This document shows, in pieces, positions 16,333-27,115 of a DNA stretch of 64,000 nt. How positions within the stretch are numbered: the first letter of the stretch is position 1; each line of letters starts with the position of its first letter. A program made the translations under genes and the position numbers. This DNA comes from Burkholderiales bacterium. GTDB lineage: Bacteria; Pseudomonadota; Gammaproteobacteria; Burkholderiales; SG8-41. The notes under the pieces are model-generated. The model was not told the origin of the DNA and ran no database searches. It saw only the letters and a program-made list of their open reading frames with translations. The DNA is taken from positions 1 through 64,000 of the forward strand of contig JAUXMZ010000026.1 in the NCBI GenBank assembly GCA_030683105.1, read 5' to 3'.

Positions 16333-16965
16333 TCAGTTGGCGACGAGGGTGCCGTCGACGATCTTGACCTTGTCGCCGGCGCGAAACGCAGGCTCGGTCG
16401 GAAAGCGGATGGTTTGGGAAGTACCGTCTTCGAGGCGCACGACGACGTCGTGGCGCAGGGTTTTTTTCATGCGTTTCTCAATTTCGTGACCGGCATAAGC
16501 GCCGGCACCGGCACCGGCTACAGTTGCCACGGTGCGACCGGAGCCGCCGCCGACCTGATTGCCGAGGAGGCCGCCAACCACGCCGCCGGCTACTGCGCCC
16601 AGGCCGCTGCCTTCACCTTTTTCTTCGATGGCGTTGACCGCTTCGATCCGGCCGCAATTAGCGCACACTCGCGGCGCCGTAGCGACCTGTACCGTTTCGT
16701 TGACGGTGCGTTTGGCACTTTCGGTGACCGGGGCTTTCTTGACTTTGTTTTCAGTGACCACGGGCGCCGGTGCGGTTGCTACGGCGGCAGCTTTGGGTGC
16801 AGCCTTCGGCGCATCGGCTTTGGCCGTAAATGGAGTTTCGCTGTTGCGGGAAAAGGAACTCGGAATGACACCGGTCATGACGCCGACGCCGACTGCGCTG
16901 AAAATAATGACGGCGACCGCGGCGATCGCCACGATGGGAGTGGTGCGACTTTGTGCTTCAGGCAT
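16333..16965 (-). CDS. Glycine-zipper 2TM-domain membrane protein
   Basis: A 210-residue protein with one N-terminal membrane anchor (about residues 10-34) and then an Ala/Pro/Lys-rich linker. A two-cysteine motif CANC (about 101-104) precedes a glycine zipper (GAVAGGVVGGLLGNQVGGGSGR, then VAGAGAGAYAGHEIEKRM), the SlyB/PcpY-like 2TM fold. The C-terminal part looks like a small beta domain (VVVRLEDGTSQTIRF). It is probably tethered in the envelope and may affect membrane integrity; its precise role is unknown. An AGGAGG precedes the start, and the gene is separate from the copper operon. Confidence 0.8.
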   Translation of the reverse strand: MPEAQSRTTPIVAIAAVAVIIFSAVGVGVMTGVIPSSFSRNSETPFTAKADAPKAAPKAAAVATAPAPVVTENKVKKAPVTESAKRTVNETVQVATAPRVCANCGRIEAVNAIEEKGEGSGLGAVAGGVVGGLLGNQVGGGSGRTVATVAGAGAGAYAGHEIEKRMKKTLRHDVVVRLEDGTSQTIRFPTEPAFRAGDKVKIVDGTLVAN

Positions 16966-16987
16966 GAGTGCCTCCTTGTAAATTGAT

Positions 16988-17036
16988 CTTGCCGCTGTAG
17001 CAACGGCAAGACTACTACCGGCGATGACATGCCGGT
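16988..17036. repeat. Two adjacent hairpins downstream of acetoacetyl-CoA synthetase
   Basis: CTTGCCG/CGGCAAG (16988-17010) and ACCGGC/GCCGGT (17017-17036) form two neighbouring stems between the synthetase gene and the glycine-zipper gene. Neither is followed by a T-run, so they may be weak terminators or mRNA-protecting stems. The remaining sequence to 17161 shows nothing clear. Confidence 0.45.
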
Positions 17037-17161
17037 GCAGTCGTTACCAATTCTTACAATTGGAGATGCATACAACGAGGAATTAATTGGCATTTCATGC
17101 GGGCAGTCGCGCTGCGAAAATGAATCGGGGTAGAGATACCGCCAAAAATTTCACGCCGCAA

Positions 17162-19117
<1,956 letters not shown>

Positions 19118-19133
19118 CCGACAATCCTCGAAA

Positions 19134-19224
19134 CCGCAGATGAACGCTGATTAACGCCGATAGATCAATGGCAAACAGTAATTAAAATCTGTGTTTATCG
19201 GCGTGCATCGGCGTGTATCGGCGG
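19134..19224. repeat. Long inverted repeat with 10-bp periodic arms
   Basis: The left arm (19134-19165) is built from 10-bp units CGCAGATGAA, CGCTGATTAA and CGCCGATAGA. The right arm (19187-19224) is the imperfect reverse complement, with repeated ATCGGCGTG units. The element almost fills the gap between lysS and the synthetase gene and ends right at the lysS stop. Transcribed, it would form a long stem with a loop of about 20 nt. Confidence 0.7.
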
Positions 19225-20733
19225 CTAGGTTTCTGGACGCATCTGAGGGAACAGAATCACATCCCTGATCGATGGGCTGTCGGTAAGCAGCATCACCAGC
19301 CGGTCTATGCCTATGCCGGCGCCGGCGGTCGGCGGCAGCCCGTATTCGAGCGCGCGGATATAGTCGGCGTCGTAGTGCATGGCTTCGGCGTCGCCGGCAT
19401 CCTTCTGTTTGACCTGTTCCTGGAAGCGCGCGGCCTGATCCTCAGGATCATTGAGTTCCGAGAAGCCGTTGGCGATCTCGCGTCCTGCGATGTAGAGCTC
19501 GAAACGCTCGGTGAACTGCGGGTTGGCATCGCTGCTGCGCGCGAGCGGAGACACTTCGGCTGGATAGTCGGTGATATAAGTCGGTTCGAACAATTCGGTT
19601 TCGCAGGTGTTCTCGAACAGCGTGAGCTGCAGCCCGCCGATGCCGTCCGCGGATTTGTAGGCGATTTTCATCTGTTTCAGTCTGGCGATCAGCGCGTCGC
19701 GGTCGCCGAGTTCGGCATCGGTGATGTCCGGACGGTATTTTCTGATGGCGCCGGTGATGGTCAGGCGTTGGTAGGGTTGCGCGAGGTCGATGTCGCGCCC
19801 CTGGTACGAAATTTTCGAGGTGCCCAGCACACGCTGCGCGATGTCGAGCACCATCGCCTGGATAAACTCCATCAGGTCTTCGTAATTCTCGTAGGCCGAA
19901 TAGAACTCGAGCATGGTGAACTCGGGATTGTGCCGCGTCGAGATGCCTTCGTTTCGGAAATTCCTGTTGATTTCAAACACTTTTTCGAAACCGCCGACCA
20001 CCAGCCGTTTGAGATACAGCTCCGGCGCAATGCGCAGAAATAACTGCATGTCTAGCGCGTTATGGTGGGTAACGAAGGGACGCGCGGCAGCCCCCCCGGG
20101 TATGGGCTGCATCATCGGCGTTTCGACTTCGAGATACTGCTGCGCGAGCATGTAGTCCCGGGTGGCCTGGATGATGCGCGAGCGATGCACGAACACCTGA
20201 CGCGTGTCCTGGTTGACGATGAGATCGACATAACGCTGGCGATACTTGAGTTCCTGGTCGGTGAGCCCGTGGAATTTTTCGGGCAGCGGGCGCAGCGATT
20301 TGCTGAGCAGGCGCAGCGCGCGCGCGCGCACCGTGAGTTCGCCTTTCTGGGTCTTGAACACGGTGCCTTCGACGCCGATGATGTCGCCGATGTCGTAGTG
20401 CTTGAAGGCGTCGTGGCTCTTCTTGCCGGTGTCGCCATCCGAGACGTAGACCTGGATCTGGCCGCTCATGTCCCGAATCGTGGCGAAACTGGCTTTTCCC
20501 ATGACGCGTTTCAACATCATACGACCGGCCATTTTCACGCTGGCCGCGGTGCTTTCCAGTGCATCGCGTTCGGCTGCGCCGTGTTGCGCGAGCACAGCCG
20601 ATGCAAGATCGCTGCGCCGGAAGTCGTTCGGAAAGGCGATGCCCGCGTCACGCAGCGCGGCAAGCTTGGCGCGGCGCTCTTCGATGATCTTATTGGTGTC
20701 CTGGGGAACCGGTGTTTGTTGTTCTTCCATCAT
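19225..20733 (-). CDS. lysS: Lysyl-tRNA synthetase, class II
   Basis: A 502-residue class IIb synthetase that charges tRNA-Lys. The N-terminal OB-fold anticodon-binding domain covers about residues 60-160. Motif 2 is visible as [18 protein letters not shown] and motif 3 as [15 protein letters not shown]. It starts 13 bp after prfB on the same strand, the conserved prfB-lysS pair. The long inverted repeat follows it. Confidence 0.97.
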   Translation of the reverse strand: MMEEQQTPVPQDTNKIIEERRAKLAALRDAGIAFPNDFRRSDLASAVLAQHGAAERDALESTAASVKMAGRMMLKRVMGKASFATIRDMSGQIQVYVSDGDTGKKSHDAFKHYDIGDIIGVEGTVFKTQKGELTVRARALRLLSKSLRPLPEKFHGLTDQELKYRQRYVDLIVNQDTRQVFVHRSRIIQATRDYMLAQQYLEVETPMMQPIPGGAAARPFVTHHNALDMQLFLRIAPELYLKRLVVGGFEKVFEINRNFRNEGISTRHNPEFTMLEFYSAYENYEDLMEFIQAMVLDIAQRVLGTSKISYQGRDIDLAQPYQRLTITGAIRKYRPDITDAELGDRDALIARLKQMKIAYKSADGIGGLQLTLFENTCETELFEPTYITDYPAEVSPLARSSDANPQFTERFELYIAGREIANGFSELNDPEDQAARFQEQVKQKDAGDAEAMHYDADYIRALEYGLPPTAGAGIGIDRLVMLLTDSPSIRDVILFPQMRPET

Positions 20734-20746
20734 GTTTCCTTGGCGT

Positions 20747-21851
20747 CTAGATGCCCTGTTTCAGGCTGGCATCGATGAATTCGTCGAGATTGCCGTCAAG
20801 CACGGACTGGGTGTTGCCAGTCTCGACGTTGGTGCGCAGATCCTTGATGCGCGATTGGTCGAGCACGTAGGACCGTATCTGGTGTCCCCAGCCGATGTCG
20901 GTTTTCGAGTCCTCGAGCGCTTGTTTTTCCTCGTTGCGCTTGCGCAGTTCAAGTTCATACAGGCGGGACTTCATGAGGGCCATGGCTTCGGCGCGGTTGC
21001 GGTGCTGGGAGCGGTCGCTCTGGCACTGCACGACGATCCCGGTCGGCAGATGGGTGAGGCGGACCGCCGAGTCGGTCTTGTTGATGTGCTGTCCGCCGGC
21101 ACCCGAAGCGCGGTAGGTGTCCACCCGCAGATCGGCGGGATTAAGGTCGACTTCTATGGTCTCGTCGACTTCCGGGTAAACGGATACGGCGGCAAACGAG
21201 GTGTGGCGGCGGCTGTTGGCATCGAACGGCGATTTGCGCACCAGGCGGTGCACGCCGGTTTCGGTGCGCAAATGCCCGTAGGCGTATTCGCCGTTGACCT
21301 TGATCGTCGCGCTTTTGATACCCGCCACCTCGCCCGAGGATTCTTCCAGCACTTCAACCCTGAAATCCTTGCGCTCGCAGTAGCGCAAATACATGCGCTC
21401 GAGTATCGACGCCCAGTCCTGCGCTTCGGTGCCACCGGACCCGGACTGAATGTCGAGAAAGCAGTTGTTGGGGTCCATGGCATTGGAGAACATGCGGCGG
21501 AATTCCAGTTCCGCCACCGTTTTCTCGAGGTTCGCGGCATCCTCGGCAATGCTTACCAGCATGCCTTCATCGCGCTCGGCCCGGGCAATTTCGTACAGTT
21601 CCCGGGCGTCGCGCAGGCCGGTGCCGAGCCCGGTCAGGGTTTGCACGGTTGCTTCCAGGGATTTACGTTCACGCCCCAGTTCCTGGGCGCGCTTGTTGTC
21701 GCTCCAGACCGCGGGGTCTTCGGCGAGGCGAACGACTTCGATCAGGCGTCTTTGCTTGGTATCGAAGTCAAAGATACCTCCGCAATTCCACCGTCCGGCT
21801 TTCGACGTCCTGCAGCCGCTTGGCGATGGCATTGATTTGTTCTGCTTCCAT
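20747..21851 (-). CDS. prfB: Peptide chain release factor 2, made by programmed +1 frameshift
   Basis: RF2 releases peptides at UGA and UAA. The gene starts at the ATG at 21851 and reads 27 codons ([13 protein letters not shown]...RRYL) to an in-frame TGA at 21770-21768. A +1 shift at CTT then continues with DFDTKQRRL to the stop at 20747, giving 367 residues, close to the E. coli protein. The anticodon-like SPF tripeptide (in [10 protein letters not shown]) and the catalytic GGQ (in [12 protein letters not shown]) are present. An uninterrupted frame starting at 21904 is an artefact of the zero-frame upstream sequence. Confidence 0.96.
21767..21781 (-). promoter_or_regulatory. prfB programmed +1 frameshift site
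   Basis: The minus-strand sequence GGAGGTATCTTTGAC contains an internal Shine-Dalgarno-like GGAGG three bases before the slippery CTT and the UGA stop followed by C. This is almost the E. coli RF2 signal. Low RF2 slows termination at the UGA and favours the shift, so RF2 regulates its own synthesis. Confidence 0.95.
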
Positions 21852-21872
21852 GGGGAATCCGTAAAAAAAGGA

Positions 21873-21878
21873 ATTATA
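21873..21878 (-). promoter_or_regulatory. Possible prfB -10 promoter element
   Basis: A consensus TATAAT on the minus strand lies 22 bp before the prfB ATG, in the gap after recJ. No clear -35 box is visible, so this is a candidate only. Confidence 0.4.
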
Positions 21879-21944
21879 CCTTGCGGCACGCCTGTGACAG
21901 TCATGGCTGCGGGAATTTCTGAAACCGGAACTGCCGGATGCCAA

Positions 21945-23693
21945 TCAGGTCTGGGCCGGCTGCCAATGTTCGAGCATCAGCTGCAGGCTGCGCGAGCCAT
22001 TGTATTCGTTGATTTCGGGACGGTAGATCGCGCGGATCATCTGCGGCAGCGGCTGGTCGTGACCGAACAGCATGGCGTCAAAAGTGCGCCGCTCCCGGGT
22101 CAGGCGCAGTTTCGTGTGCCGTTCGCCGACGATGCGCTGGTGAGCCACCTCGAAAATGTCATCAAAGACCGGCCGCGGAAAACCCTGGCCCCAGACCTGC
22201 GCGCCCAGCGTGCCGGCGGTTTCCAGCGTCAGATGCGCGATGTCCAGAGAGCCGTCGGTCTCGATCAAGCGTTCCAGATCGGCCGGGTCGAGCAGCGTAT
22301 GCGCGGCCTGCTCGAACGCGGTGCGAAAGCGCTCGAAGTCGGCCTCGCGCAGGGTCATGCCTGCGGCGGCGGCGTGTCCGCCGAACTTCAGCAACAGGTC
22401 CGGAGACCGTTTGGCCACCAGATCGAGCGCATCACGCAGGTGCAAGCCGCGGATAGAGCGCCCCGAACCCTTGATTTCGCCGTCGTTACCGCGGGCAAAG
22501 GCGACAACAGGCCGGTGATAGCGGTCCTTGATGCGCGAAGCGACGATGCCGATCACGCCCTGGTGCCATGCCGGATCAAACAGGCTCAGACTGTAGCTGT
22601 CGTCAAAAGTCATGTGTTCCAGGGCGGCCAGGGCGGAGTCCTGCATGTCCGATTCGATGACGCGGCGTTCGCGGTTGAGGCCGTCGAGTTGGGTGGCTAT
22701 TTCAATTGCGCGTGCCGTGCTGTCCGTAGACAGGCATTCAATACCCAACGACATGTCGGAAAGCCGGCCGGCGGCATTCAGGCGCGGCGCGAGCACGAAG
22801 CCCATGTCATAGGCAGACGCACGACGCGGGTCGCGGCCCGCAACCTGGTACAGGGCGGTGATCCCGGGGCGGGTACGCCCGGCGCGCATGCGCAGCAACC
22901 CCTGCTGCACCAGGATGCGGTTATTGTCATCCAGCCTGACGACGTCGGCGACCGTGCCCAGTGCAACCAGATCCAGCAGACCGGCTAGATTGGGCTCGCC
23001 CTGTCGGGGTGAAGGGTGAAGAGTGAAGGGTGAAGGGGTGTCGCTCTGCTGTTCTGTAAATGCGCCGCGCTGCCTGAGTTCGGCGCGCAGCGCGAGCATC
23101 AGGTAGAACATCACACCGACGCCGGCCAGACTCTTGCTCGGGAACGGGCAGCCGGGCTGGTTGGGATTGATGATGCACCAGGCGTCGGGCAGTTGGCTGC
23201 CCGGCAGGTGATGATCGGTAATCAACACCTTGAGGCCGAGCCGGTTGGCTTCGGCAACGCCCTCCACGCTGGCGATGCCGTTGTCCACGGTGATCAGGAT
23301 ATCGGGGGTTTTGACGTCGTGGGCCAGGCGCACGATCTCCGGCGTCAGTCCGTAGCCGTATTCGAAGCGGTTGGGCACCAGATAATCGACTTCGGCCCCG
23401 AAGCTGCGCAGCGCGAGCAAACCGACGGCGCAGGCGGTGGCGCCGTCGGCATCGTAGTCGGCAATGATGAGCAATTTCTTGCGGGCGGCGATGGCATCGG
23501 CCAGCAGACTGGCCATCTGCTGCAGGTTGAGCATTTGCGACGGCGGCGTCAGGTGCTCGAAGTCTGGGGCCAGTTGCTGCGGGCTGAGTATGCCGCGCGC
23601 TGCATAGATGCGCGCAAGCAGGGGTGATATGCCTTCCTTTATTAGCCGCGAAACGATATCGCGGGGGGCATCGCGGGTGACTATGGCGGGCAT
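21945..23693 (-). CDS. recJ: Single-stranded-DNA-specific exonuclease RecJ, with a repeat-derived insertion
   Basis: A 582-residue 5'-3' ssDNA exonuclease of recombination and mismatch repair. The DHH motifs are visible: ADYDADG near residue 80, TVDNG, and [12 protein letters not shown]1 motifs GGHAAAAG are in the C-terminal half. An insertion near residues 220-232 ([13 protein letters not shown]) is encoded by a (GTGAAGR) heptamer tract at 23009-23036 and is not expected in the family. The frame is kept, but gain or loss of one 7-bp unit would shift it. It starts 2 bp after rpfE ends. Confidence 0.95.
   Translation of the reverse strand: MPAIVTRDAPRDIVSRLIKEGISPLLARIYAARGILSPQQLAPDFEHLTPPSQMLNLQQMASLLADAIAARKKLLIIADYDADGATACAVGLLALRSFGAEVDYLVPNRFEYGYGLTPEIVRLAHDVKTPDILITVDNGIASVEGVAEANRLGLKVLITDHHLPGSQLPDAWCIINPNQPGCPFPSKSLAGVGVMFYLMLALRAELRQRGAFTEQQSDTPSPFTLHPSPRQGEPNLAGLLDLVALGTVADVVRLDDNNRILVQQGLLRMRAGRTRPGITALYQVAGRDPRRASAYDMGFVLAPRLNAAGRLSDMSLGIECLSTDSTARAIEIATQLDGLNRERRVIESDMQDSALAALEHMTFDDSYSLSLFDPAWHQGVIGIVASRIKDRYHRPVVAFARGNDGEIKGSGRSIRGLHLRDALDLVAKRSPDLLLKFGGHAAAAGMTLREADFERFRTAFEQAAHTLLDPADLERLIETDGSLDIAHLTLETAGTLGAQVWGQGFPRPVFDDIFEVAHQRIVGERHTKLRLTRERRTFDAMLFGHDQPLPQMIRAIYRPEINEYNGSRSLQLMLEHWQPAQT
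23009..23036 (+). repeat. Heptanucleotide tandem repeat (GTGAAGR)4 inside recJ
   Basis: Four 7-bp units GTGAAGG, GTGAAGA, GTGAAGG and GTGAAGG lie within the recJ coding sequence (recJ reads the other strand). The same units recur at 26078. Confidence 0.9.
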
Positions 23694-23695
23694 GC

Positions 23696-24739
23696 TTAGG
23701 GCTCCCGCGATGGACGGTAAGCGGGCAGCGCGGAGCCCGAACGCCAGAACTTAAGAAGATCGGCGGGCGTAAGTTCAAAGCGTTCGCTGCTTTGATGGCC
23801 GGGTAACGCCAGCGTGAGACGGGAAATGCGCCGCCGCTGCAGGGCTGCCAGCAGCGGGGCAATCCAGTCACGGTCGAGCGCGGTGATGTGCTCGCGCCAG
23901 CGGGCCATGTCGCCGTATTGTGCAGCTGCGGCCAGTTGCCCGAACACGATCAGGTGATGTGAATCTGCTGAGCCGGTGGCGTGCAGCCATTGCCCGGCAT
24001 CGGCTGGCAGAGGGGTGGCGGGAAGGTTGGCATGGGCCGCAAGCGCGCAGGGCAGCGCCTCATCGCTCCAGACCGCGGAGAAATGCCGTCCGGGCACGGA
24101 CGGGCGGGTGCCGCCACCCCACAGCCACACACTGTTGACCGTCATTTCACCGCGCGCTTCCCGGGCATCGTTGAGCGGATGACTATGCAGCAGTATCTGT
24201 ATTTCATTGGCGATCTTGTGCCAGTGCAGCGCGTCCTCGCCGGTGGGCAGATTGACGTGGATGTCCTCCCCGGTCACTTCGCTCAGGGCGCGCGTGGCCA
24301 GTTGCGGGGCGCGTTCCAGGCCCAGGTACCAGCGCCCGGCGTGCGGCGCGATGAAGCACAGTCCGTCCTGCGCGAAATGCTGGTTCAGAAACGCGACGAT
24401 ATCGTCGGCGTCCTGCTTCGAGAGACCAAGGACGCTGCAGTCGGCGAGCAGCACCTGGTCGCGCCGCAGCCGCAGATGCACCGGATCAGCGCGCAGCCAG
24501 TAACGCGCTTCCGGTTCGATACCATCCAGCGTCAGTGTCAGCGGGGCAACCGGCCAGTCCTGCTGTTTCTCAACTTCGAAAGCCCGGCACAGCCACGCTT
24601 CGGCCGTGACCGGCGCGAGGCGTTGATGGCGCGCGCGGGCCAGCAATCTGCGCAGCGCGGTGAGCGGAAGATCGCCGGCGGCTTGATCGGCGATGGCACC
24701 GGATGGCAACAGGTGCGGGATGAATAGTGTGCACTGCAT
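23696..24739 (-). CDS. RpfE-like protein
   Basis: A 347-residue cytoplasmic protein resembling the RpfE regulatory-protein family that sits next to recJ and prfB in xanthomonads and betaproteobacteria. The family label rests on this neighbourhood and the general look of the sequence (LFIPHLLPSGA at the start, YWLRADPVHLRLRRDQ, GRWYLGL, EIQILLHSHPLNDAREARG). Its biochemical role is not established. The ATG at 24739 follows a GGAAA; the upstream extension of the frame lies over the lolC promoter region and is rejected. It is divergent from lolC. Confidence 0.75.
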   Translation of the reverse strand: MQCTLFIPHLLPSGAIADQAAGDLPLTALRRLLARARHQRLAPVTAEAWLCRAFEVEKQQDWPVAPLTLTLDGIEPEARYWLRADPVHLRLRRDQVLLADCSVLGLSKQDADDIVAFLNQHFAQDGLCFIAPHAGRWYLGLERAPQLATRALSEVTGEDIHVNLPTGEDALHWHKIANEIQILLHSHPLNDAREARGEMTVNSVWLWGGGTRPSVPGRHFSAVWSDEALPCALAAHANLPATPLPADAGQWLHATGSADSHHLIVFGQLAAAAQYGDMARWREHITALDRDWIAPLLAALQRRRISRLTLALPGHQSSERFELTPADLLKFWRSGSALPAYRPSREP

Positions 24740-24836
24740 AGGTTTTTCCTGCGCATTCGAGTCTAACATAGGGTCGCGGCGTGCTTCGGCTTGCGGCTTA
24801 TGGCACACTGCGCCTTTATTTCCGGGTGGCCGCAAT

Positions 24837-26081
24837 TTGAGCACTTACGAGTTTTTCATCGGCATGCGCTATACCCGCAGCAAGCAGCGCACGCGCTTCA
24901 TATCGGTCATCACGCTGATTTCCATCGTCGGCATCGTGCTCGGCATGACGGTGCTGATTACCGTGCTGTCAGTGATGAACGGGTTTCAGAAAGAGATCCG
25001 CACGCGCATTCTCGGGGTCGCTTCGCATGTGCAGATCAGCGGCGCCGACAACCAGCTCGCCAATTGGGAGCCGCTCGCGCGGCGCGCCGCCGCCAATCCG
25101 CAGGTCGAGGCGACCGCGCCTTATGTCAGCGCGCAGGGGCTGCTGACCTTCAGCTCCGCGGTGCGCGGCGCTTTTATCCGGGGCATAGAGCCGCAGCTCG
25201 AAGCGCGGGTCTCGGATATCGGCCAGCACATGAAGCGCGGCAGCATGGACGCGCTGCGGCCCGGGGAGTTCGGCATCGTGCTCGGCAACGAGCTTGCGCG
25301 CGCGCTCGGCGCGAGCCTCGGCGAAAAAGTGGTGCTGGTCGCGCCCCAAGGGCAGGTGACGCCGGCCGGCATTTTGCCGCGCCTCAAGCAGTTCACGGTG
25401 GTCGGCATTTTCGGTGTCGATCACTTCGAGTACGATTCCGGGTTGGCGCTGGTCCATCTCGAGGATGCGCAGAAGCTGTTTCGCTTTGGCGATGCGGTCT
25501 CCGGGGTGCGGCTCAAGCTGAAGGACCTGTTCCAGTCGACTGCGGTGGCGCGCGCGCTGGCGCGCGAACTGGGGCCCGATGTGTATCTCAGCGACTGGAC
25601 CATGCAGCACGCCAATTTTTTCCGCGCGGTGCAGATCGAAAAGCGCATGATGTTCCTGATCGTGTTCCTGATCATCGCCGTGGCGGCGTTCAACATCATT
25701 TCCAGCCTGGTGATGGCGGTCAAGGACAAGCAGTCCGATATCGCCATCCTGCGCACACTGGGTGCGGAGCCGCGCAGCATCATGAAGATTTTCATGGTGC
25801 AGGGTGCGGTCATCGGCGTCTTCGGCACCGCGCTGGGATTGATCGGAGGCATTTCACTTGCCCTGAACGTCGATGTCGTGGTGCCGTTCATCGAGAATGT
25901 CTTCGGCTTCAAATTCCTGGCCAAAGACGTCTATTACATCAGCGAACTTCCCACTGATCTGCAGACCGCAGATGTCGTCATCACCGGCGTGGTGTCACTG
26001 GTGCTGAGCCTGTTGGCGACCATTTATCCGAGTTACCGCGCAGCCAGGATCAATCCTGCCGAGGCGCTCAGATACGAGTGA
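24837..26081 (+). CDS. lolC: Lipoprotein-releasing ABC permease LolC/LolE
   Basis: A 414-residue inner-membrane permease that, with LolD, frees lipoproteins for transport to the outer membrane. One membrane helix near the N-terminus (about residues 22-46), a large periplasmic domain, and three C-terminal helices (about 270-400) match the MacB/LolCE fold. The TTG at 24837 is chosen because it gives the family N-terminus STYEFFIGMRYTRSK; no upstream ATG is reasonable. Its TGA stop lies in the first unit of a heptamer tract. A single LolC/E-type gene beside lolD suggests a LolF-like arrangement. Confidence 0.93.
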   Translation: MSTYEFFIGMRYTRSKQRTRFISVITLISIVGIVLGMTVLITVLSVMNGFQKEIRTRILGVASHVQISGADNQLANWEPLARRAAANPQVEATAPYVSAQGLLTFSSAVRGAFIRGIEPQLEARVSDIGQHMKRGSMDALRPGEFGIVLGNELARALGASLGEKVVLVAPQGQVTPAGILPRLKQFTVVGIFGVDHFEYDSGLALVHLEDAQKLFRFGDAVSGVRLKLKDLFQSTAVARALARELGPDVYLSDWTMQHANFFRAVQIEKRMMFLIVFLIIAVAAFNIISSLVMAVKDKQSDIAILRTLGAEPRSIMKIFMVQGAVIGVFGTALGLIGGISLALNVDVVVPFIENVFGFKFLAKDVYYISELPTDLQTADVVITGVVSLVLSLLATIYPSYRAARINPAEALRYE

Positions 26082-26112
26082 AGAGTGAAGGGTGAAGAGT
26101 GAAGGGTGAAAA
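26078..26112 (+). repeat. Heptanucleotide tandem repeat across the lolC stop and lolD start
   Basis: Units GTGAAGA, GTGAAGG, GTGAAGA, GTGAAGG and the degenerate GTGAAAA follow one another. The lolC stop is in unit one and the only usable lolD start codon, a GTG, opens unit four. Confidence 0.9.
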
Positions 26113-26797
26113 AAAAGACGAACCGGTAATTTCCTGCAGCGGGCTGCACAAAAGTTATTTCCAGGGCAGCGTGGAAGTGCCGGTGCTGGCCGGGGTCGAT
26201 CTCGAGATCGCGCCCGGAGAGCGCGTCGCGATCATCGGCGCATCCGGCTCGGGCAAGAGCACGCTGCTGCATCTGCTCGGTGGCCTGGACGTGGCGACCG
26301 CGGGCGATGTCCGCATCCTGGGACAGGATATCCGCAAGCAAAGTGAAGCCGAGCGGGGTGCCACGCGCAACCGCTCGCTTGGTTTCGTCTACCAGTTCCA
26401 TCACCTGCTGCCGGAGTTCAGCGCACTGGAGAACGTGGCGATGCCGCTGCTGATCCGGCGCATGCCCAAGGAAGAAGCGTTTGAAGCGGCGGGCAGAATC
26501 CTGGACCAGGTGGGCCTGAGCCACCGTCTCTCGCACAACCCGGGCGAATTGTCAGGCGGCGAGCGGCAGCGTGCGGCGCTGGCACGTGCGCTGGTCACCC
26601 GTCCGGCGTGCGTGCTGGCCGATGAGCCCACCGGCAATCTCGACCGTCATAATGCCGAAGCGGTATTCGAGCTGATGCTGCAGCTCAATCAGGAAATGAA
26701 AACGAGCTTTATCATCGTGACCCACGACAGCGGGATCGCCGCGCGTGCCAACCGCATACTGAAACTCGTCGACGGCGTGCTGCAGCCGGCCTCCTGA
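26099..26797 (+). CDS. lolD: Lipoprotein-releasing ABC ATPase LolD
   Basis: A 232-residue ATPase that drives the LolC/E permease. Walker [10 protein letters not shown] is at residues 47-55, the signature LSGGERQR near 147, Walker B VLADEPT, and the H-loop THD. The start is a GTG within the heptamer tract; no ATG is available in frame before the conserved region, and the preceding in-frame codons run into a stop. The first residues (KGEKKDEP) are thus encoded by repeat sequence. It lies 17 bp after lolC. Confidence 0.94.
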   Translation: MKGEKKDEPVISCSGLHKSYFQGSVEVPVLAGVDLEIAPGERVAIIGASGSGKSTLLHLLGGLDVATAGDVRILGQDIRKQSEAERGATRNRSLGFVYQFHHLLPEFSALENVAMPLLIRRMPKEEAFEAAGRILDQVGLSHRLSHNPGELSGGERQRAALARALVTRPACVLADEPTGNLDRHNAEAVFELMLQLNQEMKTSFIIVTHDSGIAARANRILKLVDGVLQPAS

Positions 26798-26798
26798 T

Positions 26799-27113
26799 TT
26801 ACACCAGGTTGATCTGCATGATGCCGCTCTGCGTGACTTCGCTGTAGATCTGCTCGTCCTGCAGTGCCTGGGTCAGCACGAAATGCGGTGCCGAACGCTT
26901 GATCAGACGCGGGGTGATGAAGCCGATTGCGATCACCGTAAGCCCGGTCCATACCCAGCCGACCAGCGCAATCGCGACGCCGATGCCGAGCACCGGCATC
27001 ATGAACAGCGGCAGCAGCAGCCGCGCGCTCAGATACTTTGCTGCCGCCGCCGGATCGATGGTCACCTTGAGTTTTCCAGTGCCGTAAGCATTGATGAATT
27101 CGGTGTGTGTCAT
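26799..27113 (-). CDS. Small membrane protein of unknown function
   Basis: A 104-residue protein with two hydrophobic segments (about residues 32-50 and 53-70) after a polar N-terminus that includes GTGKLKVTIDP. The C-terminus FVLTQALQDEQIYSEVTQSGIMQI is polar. No family is recognised. It lies 2 bp after the antiporter gene on the same strand, so they are probably co-transcribed, and it ends convergently against lolD. Confidence 0.7.
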   Translation of the reverse strand: MTHTEFINAYGTGKLKVTIDPAAAAKYLSARLLLPLFMMPVLGIGVAIALVGWVWTGLTVIAIGFITPRLIKRSAPHFVLTQALQDEQIYSEVTQSGIMQINLV

Positions 27114-27115
27114 TT

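Noticed and set aside
20747..21904. RF2 as an uninterrupted 385-residue protein starting at 21904
   Set aside because: The first about 45 residues are not RF2-like. A proper 27-codon start with a frameshift signal exists in the other frame.
23009..23036. CRISPR or direct-repeat array
   Set aside because: Units are 7 bp and contiguous without spacers.
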